A stretch of 64,000 nucleotides of DNA from Rhodopirellula halodulae (GTDB taxonomy: Bacteria > Planctomycetota > Planctomycetia > Pirellulales > Pirellulaceae): assembly GCF_020966775.1 (NCBI RefSeq), contig NZ_JAJKFV010000007.1:62001-126000 (forward strand), in the 5' to 3' direction. The notes under the pieces are model-generated. The model was given only the letters and a program-made list of their open reading frames with translations, was not told the origin of the DNA and ran no database searches. The translations under genes and the position numbers were made by a program. Positions 32,876 through 41,741 of the stretch are shown here, piece after piece (position 1 is the first letter of the stretch; the number at the start of each line of letters is the position of its first letter).

Positions 32876-33607
32876 TCAGGTTAACTTGAACGCTTCGCAA
32901 ATTCGTTTGGCCGCTGCTGCTAACGCTGGATCGATTTGCCAATTCGCATGATCGCGGTCGCCGGCTTGGTTGCTGATGCCTCGAACGACCATGCAAGGCG
33001 TCTGGTGAAGTTGGCACGCCAACGCGACCCCAAATGCTTCCATGTCTTCGGCGTGAATTTCTGATTCGATGGTCGGAGTCAGCATGTCACGACGACGTTG
33101 TGCCATTTCAGGATCGGCGGAAGCGGCACAAACGCTCAACAACGTTCGTCTCGCGTTTGGGTGCGGTGATCGATCGTCAGCAGATGTTTGACGAGAGGGG
33201 ACGCAAAGCGAAAGCCGGTCAGTGACTGCTTGAGATTGGTTCTGGTTGTCCGCGGCGATTTGAGGCCAACCGAGTTGACTGGCACTTTGAAAGGATGCAC
33301 CTTCGCCCACACCAATCCCATCGCAGACGACGTCGTTAAACCAAGACGCGGAACCAACCGCGGCATCGGGATGCAGACTTCCCGCGATCCCCGCCAAGAC
33401 GACTCGGTCCGGTTGGTGTTGGTGCAACCAGTGCATGGTGGAAGCGGCTGCGGCGACCAAACCGAAACCGCACAGTTCGATCTGCCAAGATTGCGATCGA
33501 AGCTGCGTTTCGTCGAGGTGCGATAACAAACCGCGTCGTTCGCCGGCGGTGGGAATCAGCAGTAGCGTACGATCAGCGTCCACCACGACGGATTTCCGAA
33601 CCGGCAA
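32876..33607 (-). CDS. mqnB: Futalosine hydrolase-like protein (nucleoside phosphorylase fold)
   Basis: The frame opens with TTG at 33607, overlapping the adenylate-kinase-like gene by 35 bp; GTG codons at 33586 and 33583 are equally possible starts. The protein has the phosphorylase-superfamily layout: VVLAGIAGSLHPDAAVGS for ribose/phosphate-side binding and AEDMEAFGVALACQLHQTPC plus VVRGISNQAGDRDH, in which the 'ME.(F)G' and 'R.ISN.AGDRD' motifs match futalosine hydrolases. MqnB splits futalosine to hypoxanthine and dehypoxanthine-futalosine in menaquinone synthesis. Related enzymes include MTA/SAH nucleosidase; the 'NQAGDRDH' ending favours MqnB. Confidence 0.7.
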   Translation of the reverse strand: MPVRKSVVVDADRTLLLIPTAGERRGLLSHLDETQLRSQSWQIELCGFGLVAAAASTMHWLHQHQPDRVVLAGIAGSLHPDAAVGSASWFNDVVCDGIGVGEGASFQSASQLGWPQIAADNQNQSQAVTDRLSLCVPSRQTSADDRSPHPNARRTLLSVCAASADPEMAQRRRDMLTPTIESEIHAEDMEAFGVALACQLHQTPCMVVRGISNQAGDRDHANWQIDPALAAAAKRICEAFKLT

Positions 33608-34880
33608 AGCGAATTTGGAACCGATAGATCTTCTTGGTCACGCAAGTGATCTTGCCGGTCTCGATGTCGAAGTGATCCGGTGTTTCCGCCAGGTTGATGT
33701 TGGCCACCGCGCGGAAGCCGCGTTCGGCGAAAACATCAATGACCATCGCCAACGTGATGGGGTCTTCGAAAATGGAGTCTTCGCTGTTGACGACCGCCAG
33801 CCCCGCAATCGCGTGACGACGAACGATTGGCATGAATCGCGATTGGATGATTTCGATCACGTGATGGAACAATTCACGATGTTCCAGTTCATACCCATCC
33901 AAACGACGGACCAATTCTTGTCGAGCGTGAACACCAAGCTCTGACGCCAGCGGCAGATGTCGCACCGCGTCGTAGGTTTCCGGGTCCAGTTCCAACGATG
34001 ACTGGTATTCCAGTTCGTTGCGAATATTGCGTTCCACTTCCGCGATGTCGCCGCCGGCGTCGATGAAGTGATAGTGGTAAATCTTTTTCAGTGACTGCAG
34101 CGCGTCCCACGTCTTCTCTTTGAAGACCCGGTAACGTCGCTTGGCCGCGGTTGGGTCCAAGTCTGTCAAACGCAGTTCCAACGGTTCGCCGTCGTTTTCT
34201 GTTTCGACGCGTTCGTTGTGCTCCGCAATTTTTCGACCGCGAAGCAATTGACGTTCGATACTGGTTTTCTCGTCGATGAATAGAACGACGGCGTGAACGG
34301 TTGGCTTTCGGAAATTGATCGCCAAAGGGGTCGAGTGATACTCGCGATAAAGTTGATTCATTTTCTGAACCAACAGGTGCAAGCATTCCACCTGAACGCG
34401 CGTTCGCGGAAATCCGTCCAAGATGCAACCGTCGCGGTATTCTTCTTCCAACAATTTGCGGAACAGGATCCCCACAACTTCGGTATCGCCGACCATGCCG
34501 CCGGCTTCTTTGATGCGTTTGGCTTCGGGCGTGTCCAACAAACTGCTGACCACGATCGGATCGCAAGTCAGACCGCGAGCTTTCGAGATGAAACCACTGT
34601 TGGTTCCTTTCCCCGATCCTGGAGCACCGCCAAGCAAGATCAGCTCTTTGGAGAACCGCAGATTTTCACGACCGATTTCTTCTTCCAGATCATTCCACAC
34701 GTTGGTGAAGATCACATGGGCGTCTTTGACTTCGAGGTCTTCGACGGAGTGTTCCGACGCGGCGGCGACGGCTTGGTCCGTCACCAGTTGGGAAGCTTGG
34801 TCCTCAGCCATGTCGACGACCGTTTCAGGCAAATTCGCTTCGGAATTTGCAATTTCAGGGGCTTCGTCCAGTGGATCCAT
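33573..34880 (-). CDS. Adenylate-kinase-like NMP kinase with extra N- and C-terminal regions
   Basis: The 435-residue product is about twice the length of a normal adenylate kinase. Residues 1-75 are acidic. The kinase core has the P-loop GGAPGSGKGT (84-93), the lid/NMP region MVGDTEVVGILFRKLLEEEY, DGFPRT (155-160) and the Arg-rich RQLLRGRKIAEHNER (210-224), then DPTAAKRRYRVFKEKT (242-257), with no zinc-binding lid. From about 300 on is an unrecognised domain of 135 residues with RRHAIAGLAVVNSEDSIFE and VTKKIYRFQIRF. It presumably transfers phosphate between nucleotides, but an altered substrate or regulatory role is possible. It overlaps the mqnB-like gene. Confidence 0.75.
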   Translation of the reverse strand: MDPLDEAPEIANSEANLPETVVDMAEDQASQLVTDQAVAAASEHSVEDLEVKDAHVIFTNVWNDLEEEIGRENLRFSKELILLGGAPGSGKGTNSGFISKARGLTCDPIVVSSLLDTPEAKRIKEAGGMVGDTEVVGILFRKLLEEEYRDGCILDGFPRTRVQVECLHLLVQKMNQLYREYHSTPLAINFRKPTVHAVVLFIDEKTSIERQLLRGRKIAEHNERVETENDGEPLELRLTDLDPTAAKRRYRVFKEKTWDALQSLKKIYHYHFIDAGGDIAEVERNIRNELEYQSSLELDPETYDAVRHLPLASELGVHARQELVRRLDGYELEHRELFHHVIEIIQSRFMPIVRRHAIAGLAVVNSEDSIFEDPITLAMVIDVFAERGFRAVANINLAETPDHFDIETGKITCVTKKIYRFQIRFAGSEIRRGGR

Positions 34881-34967
34881 AGCGAGAACGGTCAGTCAAT
34901 CAGGTCGTGAAATATGAAATGATCAGGCCGCATCGTAACCAAGGAGGCATCGATCGCGAAGCGTCGA

Positions 34968-36332
34968 TCACTGCGGTGACGCAAGATGAACTACGGGATA
35001 CGGCGAAAAATCCGTTGCGACCCGTAAGGCGACCGGTTGGGAAGGATCCGCCCCCGAACTGGGAACGCTTTCGAGCGTCAGCCATACCTTGTCTTTGCCT
35101 AAGATCTGGTTTCGCAGCACACGAGCAAATCCGGGTTCGATGCCCTCGCTGCGAGTCCCCATGACATCATCCGCGATTTCGCGAACGACGGGTTCCAAAC
35201 GCTGTCCCGCCGCCCGTAACTTTTCGCGAGCGTCATCAGACGTCCATACGTTCACCCACACCTCTCGCAACCGTTGGTTCTCCACGACCGATTCAATCAA
35301 AATCGTTCGTAGCAATTCGCGGGCTTCCTCGTCTTGGATGACTTGCAGTGCCACATCGCCCATTCGGTCCCGCAGTGTTTCGTTGGCGGCTAGATCGCGA
35401 ATGATGGCTTCGACGGCGACCGAGATTTCATCGAGATGGTTTTCCACGATCGGAACGACTTCTTGTTCCACGAACCGAGACCACTCTTCGCGAACGAGTT
35501 CTCGTTCCGGCAACGGCGAACTGTCGTACAACGCTCGCCAACCAAAACGCCACAACGAGGCACGCCCCCAAATTTCGCGACCGATGTTTTCGGCTGGTTC
35601 ACGCCCGTGTTTCTGAAGCACGGGCAGAACTTCCGATCGGACCAACGGCAACATTTGCTCGTGCAAGATCTCTTCACGGAATCGTGATGTCAGCGATTCG
35701 ATTTCGGGATGGTGACGATTCAGCGATGCCGACAATTCGGATTCGATGACCGGTAGACTCTGCCGGAACGTTTCGATGACGAGAGGCAGCATGGCATCGC
35801 TGATTTCACGCCCGTGTTCTCGCATCGCCAATGAGATTTTCTGAGCCAGTTGCTCTCGTTTGGGTTTGGGTAACAACGTGGCGAGGACGTCATCCAGTTT
35901 TCCGGAGGAACGATGCAGGGTCGCTTGGACCGAAGACGCATCCAAGTTGGTTGCCAACGATGAATCGCCCGTGGGATAGAACGCCAACGTCGCGGTTTGA
36001 TTGGACAAGTCAACGGAACGAACATGCCCGACTTGCCGCCATTCGTTGGGAGAAGCAAACTCGTTCGAGGTTGTTTTATCCCCCGCTGATTTTGCGTTGT
36101 CGCCCGTGCTGGCAACGACTTTCGCGAAAGCCGCGTCACCGATGGAGAGCACTCCCTTGGGGTTGTCGATGGAAAGCGTTTCCGAGTGCGTCCAAATCGC
36201 GGAAACGGGCGACGGAGACTCCGGTTTGGACGACGCGATCAGCCAACCGCCTCCTGCCAGCACGCACGCCACCCAAAATGCAATCCCGATCATTCGTGCG
36301 GGTGACGACGTTTGGTTCAGTGAGGAACTCAT
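34968..36332 (-). CDS. Membrane-anchored protein of unknown function
   Basis: The 454-residue product has one membrane anchor (about residues 14-33, MIGIAFWVACVLAGGGWLIA), a Ser/Thr-rich linker, a small beta region VGHVRSVDLSNQTATLAFYP reminiscent of an MCE-type start but without the full domain, and a long helical region of acid and base pairs (for example REHGREISDAMLPLVIETFR). The ending DKVWLTLESVPS is beta again. The gene start overlaps the ABC permease stop codon by 4 bp, so both are coupled. I do not recognise the family. One idea is a periplasmic partner of the permease. Confidence 0.6.
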   Translation of the reverse strand: MSSSLNQTSSPARMIGIAFWVACVLAGGGWLIASSKPESPSPVSAIWTHSETLSIDNPKGVLSIGDAAFAKVVASTGDNAKSAGDKTTSNEFASPNEWRQVGHVRSVDLSNQTATLAFYPTGDSSLATNLDASSVQATLHRSSGKLDDVLATLLPKPKREQLAQKISLAMREHGREISDAMLPLVIETFRQSLPVIESELSASLNRHHPEIESLTSRFREEILHEQMLPLVRSEVLPVLQKHGREPAENIGREIWGRASLWRFGWRALYDSSPLPERELVREEWSRFVEQEVVPIVENHLDEISVAVEAIIRDLAANETLRDRMGDVALQVIQDEEARELLRTILIESVVENQRLREVWVNVWTSDDAREKLRAAGQRLEPVVREIADDVMGTRSEGIEPGFARVLRNQILGKDKVWLTLESVPSSGADPSQPVALRVATDFSPYPVVHLASPQ

Positions 36333-37351
36333 GCGGATTCCTTTTTCAACGCACGAAGTCGGTCGACATAGACGGCCGCGATGATGATCACGCCAAGCAG
36401 GATGTTCTCAACATGGTTTTCAAGCCCAAGTGAGGTACATCCGTGAGCAATGACGCTCATGATCAATACCCCGCACAAGGTGCCCAGGACGCTGCCTCGC
36501 CCGCCCAGCAACGACCCGCCGCCAATCACCACCGCGGCAATGATTTCGAGTTCTAAGCCCATGCCTGCCGATGCGTCGCCTTTGCCCAACCGAGCAATGT
36601 CGACGCAGCCGGCTAGTCCAAAGAGAGCCCCCGCGACGGCGTAGACGAGGATCTTGGTTTGTCGAACCCGAACGCCGCACAGTCTGGCGGTTGCTTCGCT
36701 GGACCCAATGGCAAACACATGTCGCCCAAAGAGCGTTTGGTGCAGCAGCAACGCGGTGGAGATGGCGAGGACGATGGTCAACCAAACGCCCCAGCCGAAA
36801 TTGGGGATCACCGGGTACGCGATCCATTCGGGTTGCGGGAACGGGGTCACCGCCGCCCACAACCATTCGGGGATGGATTCGGCGGGAGGCGTGATGGTGC
36901 CGCCTTGATCGGACAGGCTTTTGCCGAGGCCCATGAAGATGGTCATCGAACCCAGCGAGATGATGAAGGGCGTGAGTTTCAATCCCGCGATCAAGGCTCC
37001 ATTGAACAGTCCACAAAGAGCTCCCGATGCCACCGCAAAGAACAACGCCGGAAGAATCGACCAGCCGCTGTCCAGTGCCAACGCGGCAACGCATCCGCAC
37101 AACGCCGCAGCGGTTCCGGCTGAAAGATCGATGCCGCCGCTGATGATGATCAATGTCATTCCCAACGAGGCGATGCCGATCTTCACGCTTTGAACACCCA
37201 CCAACCGAACGGAGGCCATCGATGCAAAGTTGCCATCACTGGCGGTGATCCATTCCGCGATGGCGAAGAACACGACGACGATCAGCAGCGCCAGCATTGG
37301 TCCCGCGGTATTCAATCCTCGTTTTAGCAACGGGTGGGCTTGTTGGAGCAA
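36329..37351 (-). CDS. Sugar ABC transporter permease, RbsC family
   Basis: The 340-residue protein has eight to ten membrane segments and the RbsC/BPD_transp_2 signature: LGMTLIIISGGIDLSAGTAA near residue 70, 'LFNGALIAGLKLTPFIISLG' near 120, and IIAAVVIGGGSLLGGRGSVLG near 270. It forms the membrane channel of ribose-type importers. No ATPase or binding-protein gene is adjacent, so the partners are encoded elsewhere or the following gene takes an unusual role. It is followed by the coupled membrane-anchored protein. Confidence 0.88.
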   Translation of the reverse strand: MLQQAHPLLKRGLNTAGPMLALLIVVVFFAIAEWITASDGNFASMASVRLVGVQSVKIGIASLGMTLIIISGGIDLSAGTAAALCGCVAALALDSGWSILPALFFAVASGALCGLFNGALIAGLKLTPFIISLGSMTIFMGLGKSLSDQGGTITPPAESIPEWLWAAVTPFPQPEWIAYPVIPNFGWGVWLTIVLAISTALLLHQTLFGRHVFAIGSSEATARLCGVRVRQTKILVYAVAGALFGLAGCVDIARLGKGDASAGMGLELEIIAAVVIGGGSLLGGRGSVLGTLCGVLIMSVIAHGCTSLGLENHVENILLGVIIIAAVYVDRLRALKKESA

Positions 37352-37482
37352 CGGTCAATTCCTGAGATCGATCGTGGGAAATGGAGATTGGGAACGTCGA
37401 AGTCGAGTTCGCCGCGTGCAATGCATGAGGGATCGCGAAACGCAGCAGTGTAGCAGCGCAAAAGCTCCGGTTCATTCGGGTT

Positions 37483-40068
37483 GTGACACATGCGCTGGTG
37501 TCTTGGCAAACATGGCAAACCTTACCGGCAATTCGTCTCAGTGAATCCGCAGGGGATGGCCGATCGATGCGTGTAGGCGGCAATTGGCAAGGATGTCAGG
37601 CCATTGTTGACTCACTCCCTCCCCTTGTCATTCACCGAAGACCAACCGTGACCAGAAACCCATCCAATTTTCTGCGTGTCCACCGCGGCGACCATGCATC
37701 GGATTCTGCGAAGCTCTCCTCCAAGCGGAAGCAGTTCGCGCATGGCAAACGCGCTTTGGTCACTGCGGGTGACGCTCATCGTTTGGCGGCACAAGCCAAC
37801 GAACTGGCAGACCAGTTGCAGGCTCAGCAATCGGTCATTCGTCAACAACAAATCGAGTTGGCGGTTCGTGCGACGTTGGCGGCTGGCCCCAGTCAACGTC
37901 CCGATCCCTCCGACGCGATTGACCGTTTGATGGCGGACGCCACGTTGGCAACCGGAACCACCGCGGCGGCGGTTTACCTGTTGGACGATGAGACCGAGTA
38001 CCTCGCGACACGGTTTGTGTTCGGGTTGTCACCGTCGGAACGCTTGGGGACTCAACGTCCTCTGCGTGGTGCTCGGGGGGATTTGGAAGCAATGGTGCAT
38101 GGTTTGATCGCCATCGAAGACACGAATCTCGGACCGGTTGATTCTTGGCGGACACCGGAGCCCTTCCCCGCCGGGATTTGTGTTTGTCTGGGTGATTCGG
38201 ACATGCCAATTGGCACGATGTGGTTGTTTGCCGAAGCTGCAATGGCATTCACCGACGTGCACACCGCCGCGGCTCGTTTGGCCGCATCCAACTTGCAGCA
38301 AACCTTGCAGCGTTTGGCAGAACAAGACGCCGCACCGGACTCCTCCATCCGGTTGATTCTGCCAAGCGACGTGACGCACGATCGTTCTCGCGATGTCTCG
38401 CCCCCCTCCCACGAGACTCATGACGACGCAGAACGAACTCGAGCGGAACATCCCACCCGCGAGGTTTCTGCTTCCGTCGATGCAGACGCACGTGGTGCCA
38501 TCCCTCCCGGCACCGCGGCATCTGCAACGGATGACATCGGTTCCCCTCCCGCCGATGAATCCGGCTCCGCAGCCATGCCTCACGCGGAGCTTTCCCAACC
38601 CGTGGATCTGATGAAAGCCCCTTCGGATGATTCGCTGGACGGTATCGACGATGAGAAGATGTTGGATGCGGCCCTGGAGTCCGCCATTGAAGAAGAGCTC
38701 GCCAAGAGCGAGGAACTGATTGCGGAATTGCAACGCGACTATGAAGCGAACCCGCAGGAGTATGTGATCGGGTTTGACACCTCCAACACCGATGTCGCTG
38801 ATTGGGGACAATCGGATTCCGAAGATGCACCAGCGATGAACGATCTGGGACGTGAAGAAGACGCGGAACAGTGGCCGTTGCTGTCCAGCTACGACGAAGA
38901 AACCATGCGTTTGGCGGCCAAGCTGGATTTGCAAGATGCCCAGTTCCTGTCAGGGAACTACGACCCATCCGAAGTCGACCAGTTTGACGCCGATGCGATG
39001 GAGTTCCACCATGGCTGGGACGAGGGTGACACAGACGGTCTGGATTTGGTCGCGGAAGACGCCTATCCGTTTGCCGATGACGACGAAGATGATCTCGATT
39101 GGACGCCCAATGTTCGAGTGAAGTCAGAATCCGAAACCATCGACGCGATCAATGACATCGTGGCGTTGATCGACGACTTCGACGCGGATTTTCCATCGCG
39201 TGCACCGGAGCGGGACAACGATCAAGATTCGATCTTGACCAACCGACGACGCGAGGCCGAAGAGACTCAGGCTGAAAACGAGTCTTTGGCGAATCAGGTG
39301 TCCATTTGGCAGCACCAAACGTTGCCGATGGGAGCCCAGATTTGTCCGTCGTGGTACATCGATGGAATGATCGAATCGCCGTTGGATGTGGCTCAAAGTT
39401 GGCATCACTGGGACATCCTCCCCGACGGCCAAATCGCGCTCGCCATTTGCCAACCCAATGGGGGTGCGACCCCGAAGATCGACTTGGGGAACGTGATGGA
39501 CGTGACCGTCGTGCGATCGGCGTTGCAATCGCACATGGGATATCGACATCAACCGTCCGACGCGGTCCGTCGAGCCTACGACACGCTGTTTCAGATTCGC
39601 GACCAGTCCTTCGCGGGGATCGAGCACGGCAATGTTTCTTTGCTGTACGCTCACATCGATCCCGAAACGGGCGAGACGCGGATGGCGTCGACCGGGGACT
39701 GGTCGACGCTGGCGATCTCAAAATTCGGCTACCGGCCTGTCGGTTGGCTGGACCGAGAATCCGATGCGAACCATCGCGATCTTGGTAACAGCGACCTGGC
39801 AGCATCCGGCATGGGAAACATCGACATCATCAACAGCCACCTGTACTTGCAACAGGGTGAAGTCTTCCTGGTTACCGGTCGACGCTGGATGGGATTGCAG
39901 CCGATTCAAGGAACGCCGGGTTACCCACAGCACCAAATTGGAACCGCGATCACGAAAGCGATGCGAGAAGGCAAGGTGCGACCGCTGGCGGCACTGCGTG
40001 AATGGATGATGCAAACCACGCTGGACGGCGAACGAACCGCGATGGCTCTGCACCGATTTGGTTCCTGA
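37483..40068 (+). CDS. GAF-domain and PP2C/SpoIIE-type phosphatase-like signalling protein
   Basis: The frame opens with GTG at 37483 (861 residues); the first 75 residues look poorly coding, so the real start may be ATG 37567 or further in. The N-terminal part has a coiled-coil helix (RLAAQANELADQLQAQQS) and a GAF-like domain (about 145-275: TTAAAVYLLDDETEYLATRF, ICVCLGDSDMPIGTMWLFAE). A long acidic linker follows. The C-terminal 240 residues resemble the SpoIIE/RsbU phosphatase fold: WHHWDILPDGQIALAICQPN, then SALQSHMGYRH and NVSLLYAHIDPETGETRMAS. The usual Asp-Gly metal motif is 'DILPDGQ' and its second metal site is unclear. It may serve in a partner-switching pathway. Confidence 0.65.
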   Translation: MTHALVSWQTWQTLPAIRLSESAGDGRSMRVGGNWQGCQAIVDSLPPLVIHRRPTVTRNPSNFLRVHRGDHASDSAKLSSKRKQFAHGKRALVTAGDAHRLAAQANELADQLQAQQSVIRQQQIELAVRATLAAGPSQRPDPSDAIDRLMADATLATGTTAAAVYLLDDETEYLATRFVFGLSPSERLGTQRPLRGARGDLEAMVHGLIAIEDTNLGPVDSWRTPEPFPAGICVCLGDSDMPIGTMWLFAEAAMAFTDVHTAAARLAASNLQQTLQRLAEQDAAPDSSIRLILPSDVTHDRSRDVSPPSHETHDDAERTRAEHPTREVSASVDADARGAIPPGTAASATDDIGSPPADESGSAAMPHAELSQPVDLMKAPSDDSLDGIDDEKMLDAALESAIEEELAKSEELIAELQRDYEANPQEYVIGFDTSNTDVADWGQSDSEDAPAMNDLGREEDAEQWPLLSSYDEETMRLAAKLDLQDAQFLSGNYDPSEVDQFDADAMEFHHGWDEGDTDGLDLVAEDAYPFADDDEDDLDWTPNVRVKSESETIDAINDIVALIDDFDADFPSRAPERDNDQDSILTNRRREAEETQAENESLANQVSIWQHQTLPMGAQICPSWYIDGMIESPLDVAQSWHHWDILPDGQIALAICQPNGGATPKIDLGNVMDVTVVRSALQSHMGYRHQPSDAVRRAYDTLFQIRDQSFAGIEHGNVSLLYAHIDPETGETRMASTGDWSTLAISKFGYRPVGWLDRESDANHRDLGNSDLAASGMGNIDIINSHLYLQQGEVFLVTGRRWMGLQPIQGTPGYPQHQIGTAITKAMREGKVRPLAALREWMMQTTLDGERTAMALHRFGS

Positions 40069-40115
40069 ATGCCGCAGATGCAGCGGCAACGTTCTCGCGG
40101 CGATCGTTTTTGCCG

Positions 40116-40433
40116 CTAGATTTCGATGACGTCGGCGACGGGCAGGACAAAGATCTTACCGTCGCCGATTTGGCCTTCCGTGCCGGTGCGGGACGCGTCG
40201 CGAATGATTTCGATGACGGGTTCCAGATCGTCGTCGTCGATCACCATTTCAAAGGTGACTTTCCGCAGCAGATCGATTTTGTATTCGTTGCCGCGAAACA
40301 GAGCGGTTTGCCCACGCTGGCGACCGTATCCGAGCGCGTCGCCGACCATCGTTTCGCTGAATCCAGCTTCGTCCAAAGCGGATTGCACATTCGACAATTT
40401 GGTCGGTTGAATGATGGCTTGGATCAAAATCAT
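40116..40433 (-). CDS. PII signal-transduction protein
   Basis: ATG 40433 gives a normal 105-residue PII protein (MILIQAIIQPTKLSNVQSAL); an upstream extension in frame is not used. The T-loop reads GYGRQRGQTALFRGNEYKID: the uridylylation Tyr-51 equivalent is kept (NEY) while the Tyr-46 equivalent is Phe. The B-loop TGTEGQIGDGKIFVLPVADV is present with the typical GDGKIF motif. PII senses ATP/ADP and 2-oxoglutarate and controls nitrogen metabolism. The gene is coupled by a 4-bp ATGA overlap to the oxidoreductase gene upstream, and neither amtB nor glnA is adjacent. Confidence 0.9.
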   Translation of the reverse strand: MILIQAIIQPTKLSNVQSALDEAGFSETMVGDALGYGRQRGQTALFRGNEYKIDLLRKVTFEMVIDDDDLEPVIEIIRDASRTGTEGQIGDGKIFVLPVADVIEI

Positions 40434-41506
40434 AGCGTCACCGTTTGTTGGTTCTTCATCGAGGTTTCGATCGCTTCGAGCAATCGTTGCGTTTCGATTG
40501 CTTGCCGATGATAGTCGCTCCACGGCGTTTTGGCGGACTGCCAAAGCGAGGCGTCTTCTTGGGTTGAATCAATCCAACCCAGCAATCGCTCGATCATTCG
40601 ATGTTCTTGGTGGCATTCACAACTGAACGGGTGCACTTTGCCTGATGCTTCGTGAACCCATCCGCGAGCCGGTTTGTCGGGCCACGGTCGCGTGAAATCA
40701 TCGCAAACGATCGAGGCTTCTTCTCCGGCGATTTCAAACCACTTGCGAGTCGCGGTGTCGAACGCACACGACATCGTCGCCGAAACATCGTTCGGGAAAT
40801 CCATCATCGCGGTCACGCGATAGGGCACGCCGCCTCGCATCACGCATTGGGCCTGAACGGTTTGGGGCAATCCATTGTTTGCAAAACGCAGCATGCCCGC
40901 CGCGTACCAACCGAGATCCAGCAAGCAACCGCCGCCTAGCGAGGCGTCTTGGCGGTGATCGCCGGATTGAAACGGATTGAAGAATGAAACCGCGGAGCTG
41001 ACGTGACGCAACGCCCCCAATCGAAACGCGTTTTCGCCTTGCGGTGCGGTCGCGTCGGCCAACCAGGTGCGGAACATGTCCGTTCGGTCATGGTGCAACC
41101 ATGCGGTCGCGTCGAGCCAATGCACATTGGCTTGTTGGCATGTGTCAGCCATGCGTTGTGTTGCTGCGGAATCCGTCGCCAGTGGCTTTTCGCACAGAAC
41201 ATGTTTACCGGCTTGTGCCGCCGCCATCATCCATTCTTCATGGAGCGATGGAGGCAACGCCACATAAACCGCGTCGACATCGTCGCGTTTGATCAGCTCG
41301 GAATAGCCTTCGACCCCGTTGGCGATGCCGTACGAATCGGCGTACCAGCGGGCTCGCTCGGAAGTCCTGCTGGCAATCGCGGAAACGTTCGCACCGGGGG
41401 TGGATTGCAGGTCCGCGACCAGCCGGCGAGTGATCCGTCCGGTGCCGAGAATACCGAAGCGAATAGGCGGGGAGGCGTGCTCGGAGGGTGCAGTTTCTGG
41501 TGTCAA
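40430..41506 (-). CDS. Gfo/Idh/MocA-family oxidoreductase
   Basis: The frame extends up to 41761 (GTG), but the first 85 residues do not look like a protein of this family and cross the promoter of the neighbouring gene; the TTG at 41506 (SLTPETAPSE) is the best nearby start, with low certainty. The Rossmann motif RFGILGTGRITRRLVADLQS is followed by DDVDAVYVALPPSLHEEW and the active-site motif HVLCEKPLATDSAATQRMAD. The GGGCLLDLGWY segment of the C-terminal domain is also present. Such enzymes oxidise or reduce sugars and cyclitols with NAD(P). The substrate is not predictable. Its stop overlaps the PII start. Confidence 0.82.
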   Translation of the reverse strand: MTPETAPSEHASPPIRFGILGTGRITRRLVADLQSTPGANVSAIASRTSERARWYADSYGIANGVEGYSELIKRDDVDAVYVALPPSLHEEWMMAAAQAGKHVLCEKPLATDSAATQRMADTCQQANVHWLDATAWLHHDRTDMFRTWLADATAPQGENAFRLGALRHVSSAVSFFNPFQSGDHRQDASLGGGCLLDLGWYAAGMLRFANNGLPQTVQAQCVMRGGVPYRVTAMMDFPNDVSATMSCAFDTATRKWFEIAGEEASIVCDDFTRPWPDKPARGWVHEASGKVHPFSCECHQEHRMIERLLGWIDSTQEDASLWQSAKTPWSDYHRQAIETQRLLEAIETSMKNQQTVTL

Positions 41507-41741
41507 AGATTCGGCCGCTGAAAGAGTGATCGATCCGTGAAGGGGACGCGGTGAGCTGACGATCGAATGCGAAAGCCTAGCGGATTGAACGCATAATCGG
41601 CACCACCGGTCCAGACCAAACTGAACGTCGATCCGATGGCGAGGAATTTGATTTTTCGGCTTGTCAACAAAGGCTCCTTTGATCCTGCGTGCTAGCTTTC
41701 CTACGGACGGAATTCTTTCTTCATGCAGAACCGATGGATCG

